13,322 bases of DNA, taken from assembly GCA_938045215.1 (NCBI GenBank), contig CALINF010000156.1, positions 1 to 13,322 on the forward strand, in the 5' to 3' direction. The DNA comes from an uncultured Halieaceae bacterium (GTDB lineage Bacteria; Pseudomonadota; Gammaproteobacteria; Pseudomonadales; Halieaceae). The notes beneath the pieces are model-generated. The model searched no databases and was not told the origin of the DNA. It saw nothing but the letters and a program-made list of their open reading frames with translations. The translations under genes and the position numbers were made by a program. This document shows positions 6,260 through 13,322 of the stretch, piece by piece (the stretch's first letter is position 1; each line of letters opens with the position of its first letter).

Positions 6260-9200
6260 CTAGCTGGCGGCTACGCGCCTTCCTGTCATCCTTTCCCCAT
6301 CCTTGGTAGAAGGCGTCTTGCGGAATCGGGCTATAAACTCACGGACGGCCGTTGGGAATGCCAGCATTGCCGGTGTTGCGATTAGCGTGAGTACGGTGGC
6401 AAATGACAGGCCAAACACGATTGCCTGTGACAGCGGCCCCCAGAAAGTCGCCATCTGCCCACTGGCCGTGATACTGCGATTAATAAGGTCTACCGACAAA
6501 CCACAGGCCAGTGGCAACAAGCCGAAGACTGTTGTCACGGTGGTTAGAAGAACTGGCCGGATACGCTGGGAAGATGCACGTACGATCACCTCCCGTATAG
6601 TCAGCTCCGGATGCATGTTGCGCACGTGGTTAAACGTATCGATCAAAACGATGTTGTTGTTCACCACAATACCCGCAAGCGCCACTACACCCACACCGGT
6701 AAGAATCGCGCTGAACGGTTTTGCAAGTACCAGCAAACCCAACAAAACGCCCGCGGTAGACATAATCACTGCAAGCAGAATCAACGCGCTCTGATAGAAG
6801 CTGTTGAACTGTGTGACCAGCAGAATGAACATCAATGCCAGTGATAACAGGAACGCCACTTGCACGAATGCCAGCGAGTTGGCCTGCTCTTCGTTGGCGC
6901 CCCGGAAACGAATAGACAGCGCAGGATCAAACTCCTGCTGCTGGAGCCAGTCGTCCACGACCTTGACCATGCTGTCGGCCAGAACACCTTCCACGACATC
7001 AGCCCGAATCATTTCGATGGCGATGCCATCTACGCGATTCAGACTATCCACACCCGGCGCGGGCAGCATTTTGACAAAATTGCTGAGCGGCACCATGCCC
7101 TGGTTAGTGCTTATGCGTAACTCATCCATTGCGCGGATACCGCGCTCACTCTCCGGGTAGCGCACACGAATATCGACCGCATCATCGGCCCCGTCAGGGC
7201 GATACTCTGCGACCTTCACACCGTTAGTAACCAGCTGCACCGCTATACCTGCCGAAGATACATCGGCGTCGTAGATCGCCGCCTGAGCCCGATCCACCTC
7301 AATGCGCCATTCGATGGACGGCAAGGCCGCCGTGTCATCAATGTCCACGAGCTCAGGCAACGTGTCCATGAATGCCCGGATACGCGCCAGTGCCGGCTCC
7401 AGCAACGCGCGATCGCGCGATGCCAGCTCTATTTGTATAGGCTTGCCCACTGGCGGGCCCTGTTCAAAGGGCAGAACCTCCACAGAAATGCCCGCCAGGT
7501 AGTTCGTTCGTTCGCGAATCTCACTTACGATTTCATTGCCTTTCGCTGAGCGCTCCGATTCCGGGTAGAGCTCAATGAACATCGAGCCAATCCTGTCGGA
7601 GCTGGCACTGGAGTTACCACCCCCGCCTCCGGTATTACCGGGCAGAAATGTCTGTGCATTGATGGAGCGAATCCCCACAATTTGCAGGACCTCGCGCTCT
7701 ACCTCAAGCACCAGGTCGTTCACCTCGCTGGCCGAGAAATTGCCGCGACCACGCACCGATACCTGAATGAACTGAGGATCTGAATCGGAGAAAAATATCG
7801 CGCCCGAGCTGAATTTGCCGTAGGCCCAGAAGATGCTCATCAACAACCCCCCAATCACAAGCATCGTGATACCGGGTCGCGCGACCACGCGAGACAGAAA
7901 GCGAGCGTACATGCCCGTTGGGGTTTTCAGGCGAGTGGGGTCACCCGTTTCCAGTTCGTGCATCGCCTCAACTGACTTCTTGCTGTGCTGCGATGGCTTG
8001 CCGAACAAGGTGCCAAGTACCGGGCCAAACAACAGCGCATACAGAAGGGAACCAAGCAATACCGTGAATACCGTTACCGGCAGGTAGCGCATAAACTGCC
8101 CCGATACACCCGGCCAGAAAATCAGCGGCAGGAAAGCAGCCAATGTTGTTGCTGTAGAGGCCGTCACCGGCCAGAACATGCGTTTTACGGCTTCGGAGTA
8201 GGCGCTCTTGTGATCCATGCCGTCGCCCATCATACGATCGGCGTATTCGGTGACGACGATCGCGCCGTCAATCAGCATGCCCAGCCCCAGCAGCATGCCG
8301 AACATCACCATAAAGTTAAACGTGTAGCCAAACTGGTAGATAAGAATAACGGAGAACAACAGCGACACCGGTATTCCAAGGCCCACAATCACGCCGCTAC
8401 GAAATCCCATCGCCGCCACAACCAGCACCATAACCAGCGCCAGCGCGGTAAAGATATTGCCCTGCAGCTCAGTTACCTGCATCTCGGCAAATTCCGCCTG
8501 ATCCTGCGAGATAATCATCTCAATACCGGCAGGAATATCAGGGCGTGTGCGCTCTACGACCTCGCGCACTTTCTCAACGGTTGAAATAATGTTGGCATTG
8601 GCGCGCTTGGTGACCGACACGGAGATAGTATCGCGGCCGTTATAGCGTGCAAAGCTGGTTCTATCCTTAAAGGTTCGACGAATGGTTGCAACATCCTGCA
8701 GGGTGACGACTCTGTCACCCTCGCTGGCAATGGGCAGCTCCAGCACGTCACGTGCCTCTTCAACGACTGCCGGCACTTTTACAGAGAATCGGCCTCTGCC
8801 GGTATCGATGCTCCCGGCTGGTATCAGGCGATTGTTGCGCACCAGTGTAGTGAGCAGCTCTTCGCTGGAAATTTTGTACGCGTTGAGCGCATCGGGATCG
8901 ATAATAACCTCGAGCACCTCTTCGCGGTGGCCCTGCAGATCGGCGGCCAACACATCGGGGATTGCCTCGATATCGTCACGCAGCTTAAGCGCCGTCTGGT
9001 AGACACTGCGCTCGCTGGCGTTAACACCTATCAGGTTGATCTGAATCATCGGGAAATCATCGACCGTGAGTTCCTTGATGAACGGCTCTTCAGCCGTAGA
9101 CGGAATCTCTGACTTGGCACGATTCACTGCCTCGCGCACATCGATCAAAGCCTGATCCAGGTCCTGGCTGACATCGAATTTTACAAAGAACGTGGCCATG

Positions 9201-9463
9201 CCCTCTGAGGCAGAAGACTTCAGCTCTTCAACGCCTTCCAGCTTGCGCAGTTCGATCTCCATGGGCTGCACCAGCAGGCGCTCTGCATCTTCGGGAGAAA
9301 TGCCCTCATGGGCGACTCCAATGTAGAAGAAAGGCAGCTCAATATGGGGATCGTTGGCAATGGGCAGTGCAGCACGCGCTATGAGGCCGGCCACAATCAC
9401 CACTGCCATCAGCGATAGCGTGGTGCGCGTGCGGCTGATCGCCGAATCGATCATGCTGGTCAT
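6260..9463 (-). CDS. RND-family efflux transporter permease (AcrB/HAE-like)
   Basis: 1067 aa, inner-membrane proton-driven pump of the RND superfamily, usual length about 1030-1070. The layout is N-terminal TM1 (about 15-32), a large periplasmic loop, TM2-TM6 (about 336-485), a central helix and TM7 (about 530-548), a second periplasmic loop, then TM8-TM12 (about 866-1035). The family signature in TM4 reads LGMLIDGAIVVTEYADR (394-410) with Asp399 at AcrB Asp407, but Gly400 where AcrB has Asp408. In TM10, GIVVNNNIVLID (931-942) has Asn where AcrB has Lys940. A glycine-rich stretch (609-616) sits in the second periplasmic loop. It overlaps the fusion-protein gene by 4 nt (ATGA), so the two are translated together. 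Substrate is unknown: drugs, bile-like compounds or hydrophobic terpenoids are all possible. Its 3' end converges on the PhyH gene with 58 bp between and no clear terminator. Confidence 0.93.
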   Translation of the reverse strand: MTSMIDSAISRTRTTLSLMAVVIVAGLIARAALPIANDPHIELPFFYIGVAHEGISPEDAERLLVQPMEIELRKLEGVEELKSSASEGMATFFVKFDVSQDLDQALIDVREAVNRAKSEIPSTAEEPFIKELTVDDFPMIQINLIGVNASERSVYQTALKLRDDIEAIPDVLAADLQGHREEVLEVIIDPDALNAYKISSEELLTTLVRNNRLIPAGSIDTGRGRFSVKVPAVVEEARDVLELPIASEGDRVVTLQDVATIRRTFKDRTSFARYNGRDTISVSVTKRANANIISTVEKVREVVERTRPDIPAGIEMIISQDQAEFAEMQVTELQGNIFTALALVMVLVVAAMGFRSGVIVGLGIPVSLLFSVILIYQFGYTFNFMVMFGMLLGLGMLIDGAIVVTEYADRMMGDGMDHKSAYSEAVKRMFWPVTASTATTLAAFLPLIFWPGVSGQFMRYLPVTVFTVLLGSLLYALLFGPVLGTLFGKPSQHSKKSVEAMHELETGDPTRLKTPTGMYARFLSRVVARPGITMLVIGGLLMSIFWAYGKFSSGAIFFSDSDPQFIQVSVRGRGNFSASEVNDLVLEVEREVLQIVGIRSINAQTFLPGNTGGGGGNSSASSDRIGSMFIELYPESERSAKGNEIVSEIRERTNYLAGISVEVLPFEQGPPVGKPIQIELASRDRALLEPALARIRAFMDTLPELVDIDDTAALPSIEWRIEVDRAQAAIYDADVSSAGIAVQLVTNGVKVAEYRPDGADDAVDIRVRYPESERGIRAMDELRISTNQGMVPLSNFVKMLPAPGVDSLNRVDGIAIEMIRADVVEGVLADSMVKVVDDWLQQQEFDPALSIRFRGANEEQANSLAFVQVAFLLSLALMFILLVTQFNSFYQSALILLAVIMSTAGVLLGLLVLAKPFSAILTGVGVVALAGIVVNNNIVLIDTFNHVRNMHPELTIREVIVRASSQRIRPVLLTTVTTVFGLLPLACGLSVDLINRSITASGQMATFWGPLSQAIVFGLSFATVLTLIATPAMLAFPTAVREFIARFRKTPSTKDGERMTGRRVAAS

Positions 9464-10572
9464 GGCTGAGCCACCTGTGCGCTGGGATCATTGGGGTAGA
9501 CAGCCTCTACCTGCTGGCCTGCACTCACAAACTCTTGACCCACGGTGATCAAACGGGTGGTATCGGGAAGGCCGGTAACCCAAACGCCACCCGGGCCATC
9601 TTCAATAATGCGTACCTTATGAAACTCCACCACATTGTTTTTGCCCAGGGTACGAACACCAATCTCACCGGCATCATCCAGCGCAAACAGCGCAGGTGAT
9701 ATCTGATGGGCATCCACTTCGCCCAGCCCGATACGCACGTTGACCGTGAGACCGGAGCGCACGCTAAAATCGGCATTATCAACAGTGATCTCCACCGGAT
9801 AAGTGCGAGTCACGGGGTCGCTCTGCCTACCAACGAAGGTGACAACACCTGCGATATCCCGACCATTGCTGATGCGGCCCACGACCTGGTCGCCCAGCGC
9901 CATGTTCTCCACTTCGCTCTCGGTCACATGCGCCAGAATCAGCATGGGATCGAGGTCGATAAGGGTAGCGCAGACAGCACCAGGTACCGCAAAGTCGCCA
10001 ACGTTCATGTGCAGTTGCTCTACCACGCCGCCAAAAGGCGCCACTATTTGAGTGCGCTCGAGGTTTAGCGTCTGCCGATGCACTTGCGCACGTACGGACT
10101 CTAGCCGCGCTGCAGACCTGGCTATTGCCGTCTCCGATTGCAGACCCTGCTCTTTCAGCTTCAAACTGCCCTCGTACTCAATACGGGCCTCTTCGAGAGA
10201 TGCTTTTGCTTCAGCAACAGCCACCTCTCTGTCGTCCACGGCCACTTCGCACAGCAATTCGCCCTGCTCAACCCGCATACCGCGCTCCATGGGCCGGGAT
10301 ACGATCTTGCCTGATATCTCTGCCTTGACGTCGACTGCGCGCTTACTCTCGGTTTTGCCACGCAAAACGAGATAACGGGTTCGCGATTCCGAGCGCAATA
10401 CCACAGCGCGCACGCGCGGCAAGTCGGTCTGCCCAACAGGCACCGACTGGGCGCTCTCCAGCGCGAGGGAATCGTGCTCTGCCGTGCCGGAATCATCCGT
10501 AAGTATTCCTGACAGCAGCCAGATAAGTATCCCTGCGGCAATGCAAGTCGCGATAACCAGGTTCTTTGACAT
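9460..10572 (-). CDS. RND efflux periplasmic adaptor (membrane fusion protein, HlyD/AcrA-like)
   Basis: 370 aa. An N-terminal hydrophobic segment (about 5-22, LVIATCIAAGILIWLLSG) anchors it in the inner membrane; I see no proper lipobox, so it is probably not a lipoprotein. The split lipoyl domain is seen as VKAEISGKIV and GMRVEQGELL (about 82-107) and IVAPFGGVVEQLHMNVGDFAVPG (176-198). Between them lies an alpha-helical hairpin rich in Ala, Glu and Arg (about 112-172). Beta-barrel and membrane-proximal domains follow (GQRS-type segment VTFVGRQSDPVTRTYPVEI). It would link the permease encoded just downstream to an outer-membrane channel, which is not encoded here, so a TolC from elsewhere is implied. 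The ATG at 10572 is preferred; a TTG sits one codon upstream, and GGTAGA gives a weak Shine-Dalgarno match. Confidence 0.92.
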   Translation of the reverse strand: MSKNLVIATCIAAGILIWLLSGILTDDSGTAEHDSLALESAQSVPVGQTDLPRVRAVVLRSESRTRYLVLRGKTESKRAVDVKAEISGKIVSRPMERGMRVEQGELLCEVAVDDREVAVAEAKASLEEARIEYEGSLKLKEQGLQSETAIARSAARLESVRAQVHRQTLNLERTQIVAPFGGVVEQLHMNVGDFAVPGAVCATLIDLDPMLILAHVTESEVENMALGDQVVGRISNGRDIAGVVTFVGRQSDPVTRTYPVEITVDNADFSVRSGLTVNVRIGLGEVDAHQISPALFALDDAGEIGVRTLGKNNVVEFHKVRIIEDGPGGVWVTGLPDTTRLITVGQEFVSAGQQVEAVYPNDPSAQVAQP

Positions 10573-10593
10573 CAATTTCTACCGTGTAGTGCA

Positions 10594-10618
10594 AATCCGG
10601 GTCAATATTATACGGATT
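10594..10618. promoter_or_regulatory. Inverted repeat overlapping the -10 box of the RND operon
   Basis: AATCCG (10594-10599) and CGGATT (10613-10618) flank a 13-bp centre that contains the -10 hexamer. This is a likely place for a repressor to block transcription, but the arms are short and the function is inferred. Confidence 0.35.
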
Positions 10619-10635
10619 AACATTGATCGTGTAAG
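10607..10635 (-). promoter_or_regulatory. Promoter of the membrane fusion protein-RND operon
   Basis: Minus strand: CTTACA (10635-10630, 4/6), a 17-bp spacer, and a perfect TATAAT (10612-10607). Transcription would start near 10600, giving a leader of about 28 nt to the ATG at 10572. It is the strongest promoter match in the window. Confidence 0.65.
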
Positions 10636-10636
10636 G

Positions 10637-10650
10637 CGACATATGTCACT
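10637..10650. promoter_or_regulatory. Palindromic candidate operator upstream of RND promoter
   Basis: GACATATGTC (10638-10647) is a perfect 10-bp palindrome 2 bp upstream of the -35 box. On the minus strand the wider sequence AGTGACATATGTCG has both halves in common with the atuA control region (AGTGACAT at 4249-4256 and ATGTCG at 4265-4270, plus strand, there 8 bp apart). Confidence 0.4.
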
Positions 10651-10765
10651 GTTTTCAAGGGTTTCAAGCCTTGCTCACTGACTTTTACGGATTTTTGGGA
10701 CGCTCAGACCAGTACTATTTGTCCATTATTTGCCTAATACCCCAATTCCCTCTAGTGTTGAACAG

Positions 10766-10779
10766 TAGTTGGACAACTA
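10766..10779. repeat. Inverted repeat just ahead of the small-gene Shine-Dalgarno site
   Basis: TAGTTG-GA-CAACTA is a perfect 6+2+6 inverted repeat ending 2 nt before AAGGAG. As DNA it could be an operator; the 2-nt centre is too tight for a good RNA hairpin unless inner pairs open. Confidence 0.35.
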
Positions 10780-10793
10780 AAAAGGAGAGTGGA

Positions 10794-11201
10794 ATGGAGA
10801 TCCTACTCATCGGTGGCGCTGCTTTCGTTATCGTTATGGCATGGAAGTTACTGAGAAGTACCCCAGACAAGCCAGCAAGGCGGTCTGGCCGCAAAGCCAG
10901 GCAGGCGCAGGATCACAACCCCTATCAATCGCTGTCGCTCATGCTGCCGATAGCGCATTGCAATGCCGCCAGTTCACTGGCAGACAAACGATTTCTCAAG
11001 CGGGAAGCGCCATCATTGCCATTGAAAGAGTGCGACAAGGCAACCTGCAAGTGCGGCTTTATGAAGCACACTGACCGGCGCGAAGAAGATGAGGACCGAC
11101 GCGCCCTGTATGGGTTGAGAGCGGAGCTACATGCAATACATACTGGCAATGAACGCCGCAAGCGCCGGGGACGTAGGGCCAGTGATTTTGCGATGGCGTA
11201 G
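10794..11201 (+). CDS. Small membrane-anchored Cys/Arg-rich protein, function unknown
   Basis: 135 aa, not assigned to a function. The ATG at 10794 is chosen because AAGGAG (10782-10787) is 6 nt upstream; a longer in-frame reading from 10671 lacks such a site and would overlap the intergenic promoter area. Residues 1-20 (MEILLIGGAAFVIVMAWKLL) form one membrane helix, followed by a basic stretch (RRSGRKARQ), so the bulk should lie in the cytoplasm. Cysteines at 56, 80, 85 and 87 (C-x4-C-x-C) are followed by HTDRREEDEDRR (92-103) and an Arg-rich tail (NERRKRRGRR, 119-128). A Cys cluster followed by H-x-DRR-x(n)-DRR is something I recall from uncharacterised gammaproteobacterial proteins; metal binding is possible. 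It is monocistronic: divergent from the efflux operon and closed by a terminator. Confidence 0.75.
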   Translation: MEILLIGGAAFVIVMAWKLLRSTPDKPARRSGRKARQAQDHNPYQSLSLMLPIAHCNAASSLADKRFLKREAPSLPLKECDKATCKCGFMKHTDRREEDEDRRALYGLRAELHAIHTGNERRKRRGRRASDFAMA

Positions 11202-11272
11202 CGAAAAATCGAGCTGAAGGCCACTCGTAGAGGGCGGCGATCACCTCGGCACTGAATACGGGTAGAAAGAGG

Positions 11273-11302
11273 GGCGCACCGAGTGATCGATGCGCCTTTT
11301 TT
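11273..11302 (+). terminator. Intrinsic terminator of the small Cys/Arg-rich gene
   Basis: GGCGCA pairs with TGCGCC, and after one C:A mismatch CGA pairs with TCG around a GTGA loop. Six T residues follow (11297-11302). It lies 71 nt after the stop codon. On the minus strand the same hairpin is followed by a pyrimidine-rich CCTCTTTCT, so it may also weakly stop transcription of the converging TPR gene. Confidence 0.85.
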
Positions 11303-11322
11303 GGTTGTACAGGAGTTCGAGG

Positions 11323-11340
11323 CCGATCTTGAATGATCGG
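11323..11340. other. Perfect 6-bp hairpin in the convergent gap
   Basis: CCGATC-TTGAAT-GATCGG, 6-bp stem and 6-nt loop, without a T-run on either side. It lies downstream of the TPR gene on the minus strand and could contribute to its 3' end. Confidence 0.35.
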
Positions 11341-11457
11341 AAGAGTGTTTAAGGTTTTAAATGGGGCTGTGGGAATCGAATGCGCCGTTAAGTGATTGTA
11401 ATTAGGGGGCTAAATTGAACTTGAATTTCTGGTGTGCGGCTGAGTTGACAGTACCCG

Positions 11458-13176
11458 TTAAGGACTTTTCACCAGCGCTTTCTTGAGCGGCATCTTGCGA
11501 TAGGCGTCCAATAGCCCGATCTTATCAACGATTGCCTCAAATCGGGGATTGCCGTACAAGCCGACAAAAATGCGGTCGCTCAATACAGTCTGGGCCAAAC
11601 CGGTATCACGCTGCTTCAGACCAACCTCCAGCCAATCAAGTGCATCGTCGACATCTCCGTGCAGTGCGTAGACCTGTGCTATTTGTACTGCCGAGTCATG
11701 AGCGTTTTTGTCGATGAAATCCTCTAGCCCCGATTCCTTGCCACTATCGCGTTGCAGGCCATAGCGAATGAGTAATTCTGCCCAGTTGCGCCAGAACTCC
11801 TCCCGCATTTGTGCGACTTGTTCCAAGGCACGATCGGCATCACCGCGTGCAATGCAAATCTTGCTCAGAAAGCCATGGGCGTTGCGATGAGCGGGATTGA
11901 TTGATAGCAGGTGACGGTAACAATCGTCCGCCTCGTCCAGACGGTCTAGCTCTATCAGCAGTCGCCCCATGTCGTGATAGGAATTTTCATCCATTGGATC
12001 CAGTGTAACAATGCGCTTACAGATATTGACTGCCAGTTCCAGCTGCCCCTGGTAGGCGTTTAGTTCAGCCAGGGCATAGAGTACCTCGGTATTATTCGGC
12101 TCCAGTTTCTCCGCTTTTTGCAGTGCATCTGCGGCTCCAGGCCAATCCCAGTCCCAATTACTCTTGAGGCGGCTCAACGCAACCCAGGCACTCGCCGATT
12201 CCGAATCAAGCTCCAGAGCACGCTGCAGGGCATCCCGCGCTCTTTCAAAGCCTTCCTCCAGTGCAGCATACGCCATGCCCGACTGCTGCATCAGCGCTTC
12301 GGCAAGCCCCGCCCAGGCCGGCGCATAGTTCTCGTCAAGCGCAAGAGATTGCTCAAATGCGGCCACTGACATGTTCAGACCGGTTTCATCCTTAAGAGCC
12401 AGGAAGTGTCTGCCCTGCAGGAACAGGCTATATGCTCTGGGGTCGGTCTCGTTCACACGTGGTGCTTCACCGAGCAATTTAAGTTTAAGCACACTTACCA
12501 CGACCTGGGCTATTTCATCCTGAACCTCAAAGATGTTCTCGAGTGAACGATCATAGGTTTCAGACCACAGGTGATAGCCGTCAGCAGCCGAAATCAGCTG
12601 TACCGTTACCCTGACCTGATCGCCGGCCTTACGGACGCTGCCTTCGAGTACGTGAGCTACATTGAGTTTCTCGGCGACCTCATGAATATCCGCCTGGGTA
12701 TTTTTGAAGGAGAATGCCGAGGTACGTGCCGCGACATGCAACTGAGGAATCTTGGCAAGAAGATTGAGCAGTTCTTCCGCCAACCCATCGGAAAAGTACT
12801 CCTGGTTTTGTTCGGCAGACATGTCCGCAAACGGCAGTACTGCGATACTGGCTTTATCAGGGTTTGTGGGCGTTGTAATTTCAGTGGATGTATCGGCTTC
12901 ACTGAGGGGCTGCGCAGCGAGCTTTGCACTCGACTCCTCTACGGACAGCTCCACCTTGATCCCTTCTGGCGTTAGTTCGAATGCCCAGGCCAGGAGAACG
13001 GCCACGGGGAATCCAATAATCAATACCACCAGGATGACCTTGATCACCCACTCCGGCGCACTAAAGCTTTCCAGCAACAAGTCGGCTACCTGAGCCAATA
13101 CCCAGGAAGTCACTACATACGCTATCGCGACGCGAATGACGTGCCGCCGTTTGAGTTCGGAAAACAGTGAAGCCAT
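11458..13176 (-). CDS. Membrane-anchored TolB-like N-domain / tetratricopeptide repeat protein
   Basis: 572 aa from the ATG at 13176, which has AGGTG about 6 nt upstream; an in-frame GTG at 13194 has no such support. The opening SLFSELKRRHVIRVAIAYVV is a common start for this class, followed by two membrane helices (about 14-35 and 45-66). A linker leads to a TolB-N/FlgO-like alpha-beta domain (about 109-235) with SIAVLPFADMSAEQNQEYFSDG, LEGSVRK, RVTVQLI and GYHLWSETYDR motifs. Five or more TPR-like units follow (about 245-500). Such proteins are often mislabelled adenylate cyclases because the same module is fused to cyclase or winged-helix domains in relatives; neither domain is present here. 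Likely role is protein-protein interaction or signalling at the membrane. Monocistronic, convergent with the small Cys/Arg-rich gene; no functional tie to the catabolic genes is visible. Confidence 0.88.
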   Translation of the reverse strand: MASLFSELKRRHVIRVAIAYVVTSWVLAQVADLLLESFSAPEWVIKVILVVLIIGFPVAVLLAWAFELTPEGIKVELSVEESSAKLAAQPLSEADTSTEITTPTNPDKASIAVLPFADMSAEQNQEYFSDGLAEELLNLLAKIPQLHVAARTSAFSFKNTQADIHEVAEKLNVAHVLEGSVRKAGDQVRVTVQLISAADGYHLWSETYDRSLENIFEVQDEIAQVVVSVLKLKLLGEAPRVNETDPRAYSLFLQGRHFLALKDETGLNMSVAAFEQSLALDENYAPAWAGLAEALMQQSGMAYAALEEGFERARDALQRALELDSESASAWVALSRLKSNWDWDWPGAADALQKAEKLEPNNTEVLYALAELNAYQGQLELAVNICKRIVTLDPMDENSYHDMGRLLIELDRLDEADDCYRHLLSINPAHRNAHGFLSKICIARGDADRALEQVAQMREEFWRNWAELLIRYGLQRDSGKESGLEDFIDKNAHDSAVQIAQVYALHGDVDDALDWLEVGLKQRDTGLAQTVLSDRIFVGLYGNPRFEAIVDKIGLLDAYRKMPLKKALVKSP

Positions 13177-13204
13177 TGCAGCACCTAAACACACTACTCG
13201 TTAA

Positions 13205-13213
13205 ACTATAGCA
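13205..13213 (-). promoter_or_regulatory. Candidate extended -10 promoter of the TolB-like/TPR gene
   Basis: Minus strand TGCTATAGT: -10 box TATAGT (5/6) preceded by TG at the extended position. The expected leader is about 22 nt. No fair -35 box is found at 16-18 bp, which extended -10 promoters tolerate. Confidence 0.4.
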
Positions 13214-13322
13214 GCTACAGTAAATGGAGCGCGGGAAAATTAGTCCCCGTAGTCTCAGGGGGATGGCACTATCTCGACCTGATTATCTCGCGCGGTTACT
13301 CGGCTCGATTTTCCCGGGATCA

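Larger units (their letters stand above)
11202..11457. other. 256-bp convergent intergenic region
   Basis: Between two convergent genes. It holds the intrinsic terminator at 11273-11302 and a second perfect hairpin at 11323-11340. I see no gene in it; the AT-richer part 11345-11440 has no recognisable feature. Confidence 0.5.

Noticed and set aside
7985..8584. 199-aa open frame on the plus strand
   Set aside because: Antisense to the RND permease; rich in His, Arg and Gln as expected for a shadow frame.
10655..10673. CAAGG...CCTTG inverted repeat and two TTTCAAG copies
   Set aside because: Arms are only 5 bp and the spacing to any promoter element is not informative; likely chance.
10671..10793. 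Longer N-terminus for the small Cys/Arg-rich gene
   Set aside because: The upstream start has no ribosome binding site, whereas the ATG at 10794 has AAGGAG at ideal spacing and starts directly with a membrane helix.
11444..11449. Perfect TTGACA box on the plus strand
   Set aside because: It points into the 3' end of the minus-strand TPR gene, has no good -10 at 16-18 bp and no gene downstream on that strand.

Overview
The window reads as chromosome from a Gram-negative gammaproteobacterium, probably marine and close to the OM60/NOR5 (Halieaceae) type. This assignment is an inference from gene content: an Atu-type acyl-CoA carboxylase locus, PhyH and crotonase enzymes, a two-gene RND pump, and a membrane-anchored TolB-like/TPR protein. 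I had no database to confirm it. Coding is dense, base composition looks moderate in GC, and I see no insertion sequence, tRNA, rRNA or CRISPR array.

Region 1 (1-4068, minus strand) is a tightly packed catabolic operon. It runs atuA-like (DUF1446 plus C-terminal ferredoxin-fold-like domain), then atuC-like (acyl-CoA carboxylase beta subunit, joined to atuA by a TAATG overlap), then an AtuE-like enoyl-CoA hydratase that leaves the left edge. In the Pseudomonas acyclic terpene pathway these proteins belong to geranyl-CoA carboxylation and hydration of the product. The biotin carboxylase partner (AtuF) and the dehydrogenase (AtuD) are not in the window and would be expected beyond the left edge.

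Region 2 (4069-6201) starts with a 268-bp regulatory stretch in front of atuA. It holds a perfect 16-bp inverted repeat over a candidate promoter and three imperfect direct repeats with a period of about 20 bp. A second crotonase-family gene (minus) and a divergent PhyH-family Fe(II)/2-oxoglutarate dioxygenase (plus) follow. Together with region 1 this suggests catabolism of branched or isoprenoid acyl-CoAs.

Region 3 (6260-10793) is an RND efflux operon: a membrane fusion protein followed by an RND permease, with a 4-nt ATGA overlap and no outer membrane channel gene. It has the best promoter in the window, and that promoter carries a 14-nt sequence whose two halves recur at the atuA control region. 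This raises the possibility of one regulator for catabolism and efflux. The permease has an unusual proton-relay signature.

Region 4 (10794-13322) holds a small Cys/Arg-rich membrane-anchored protein with a strong Shine-Dalgarno site and a clear terminator. Convergent to it is a membrane-anchored TolB-like/TPR protein. The right 146 bp holds the promoter area of that gene.
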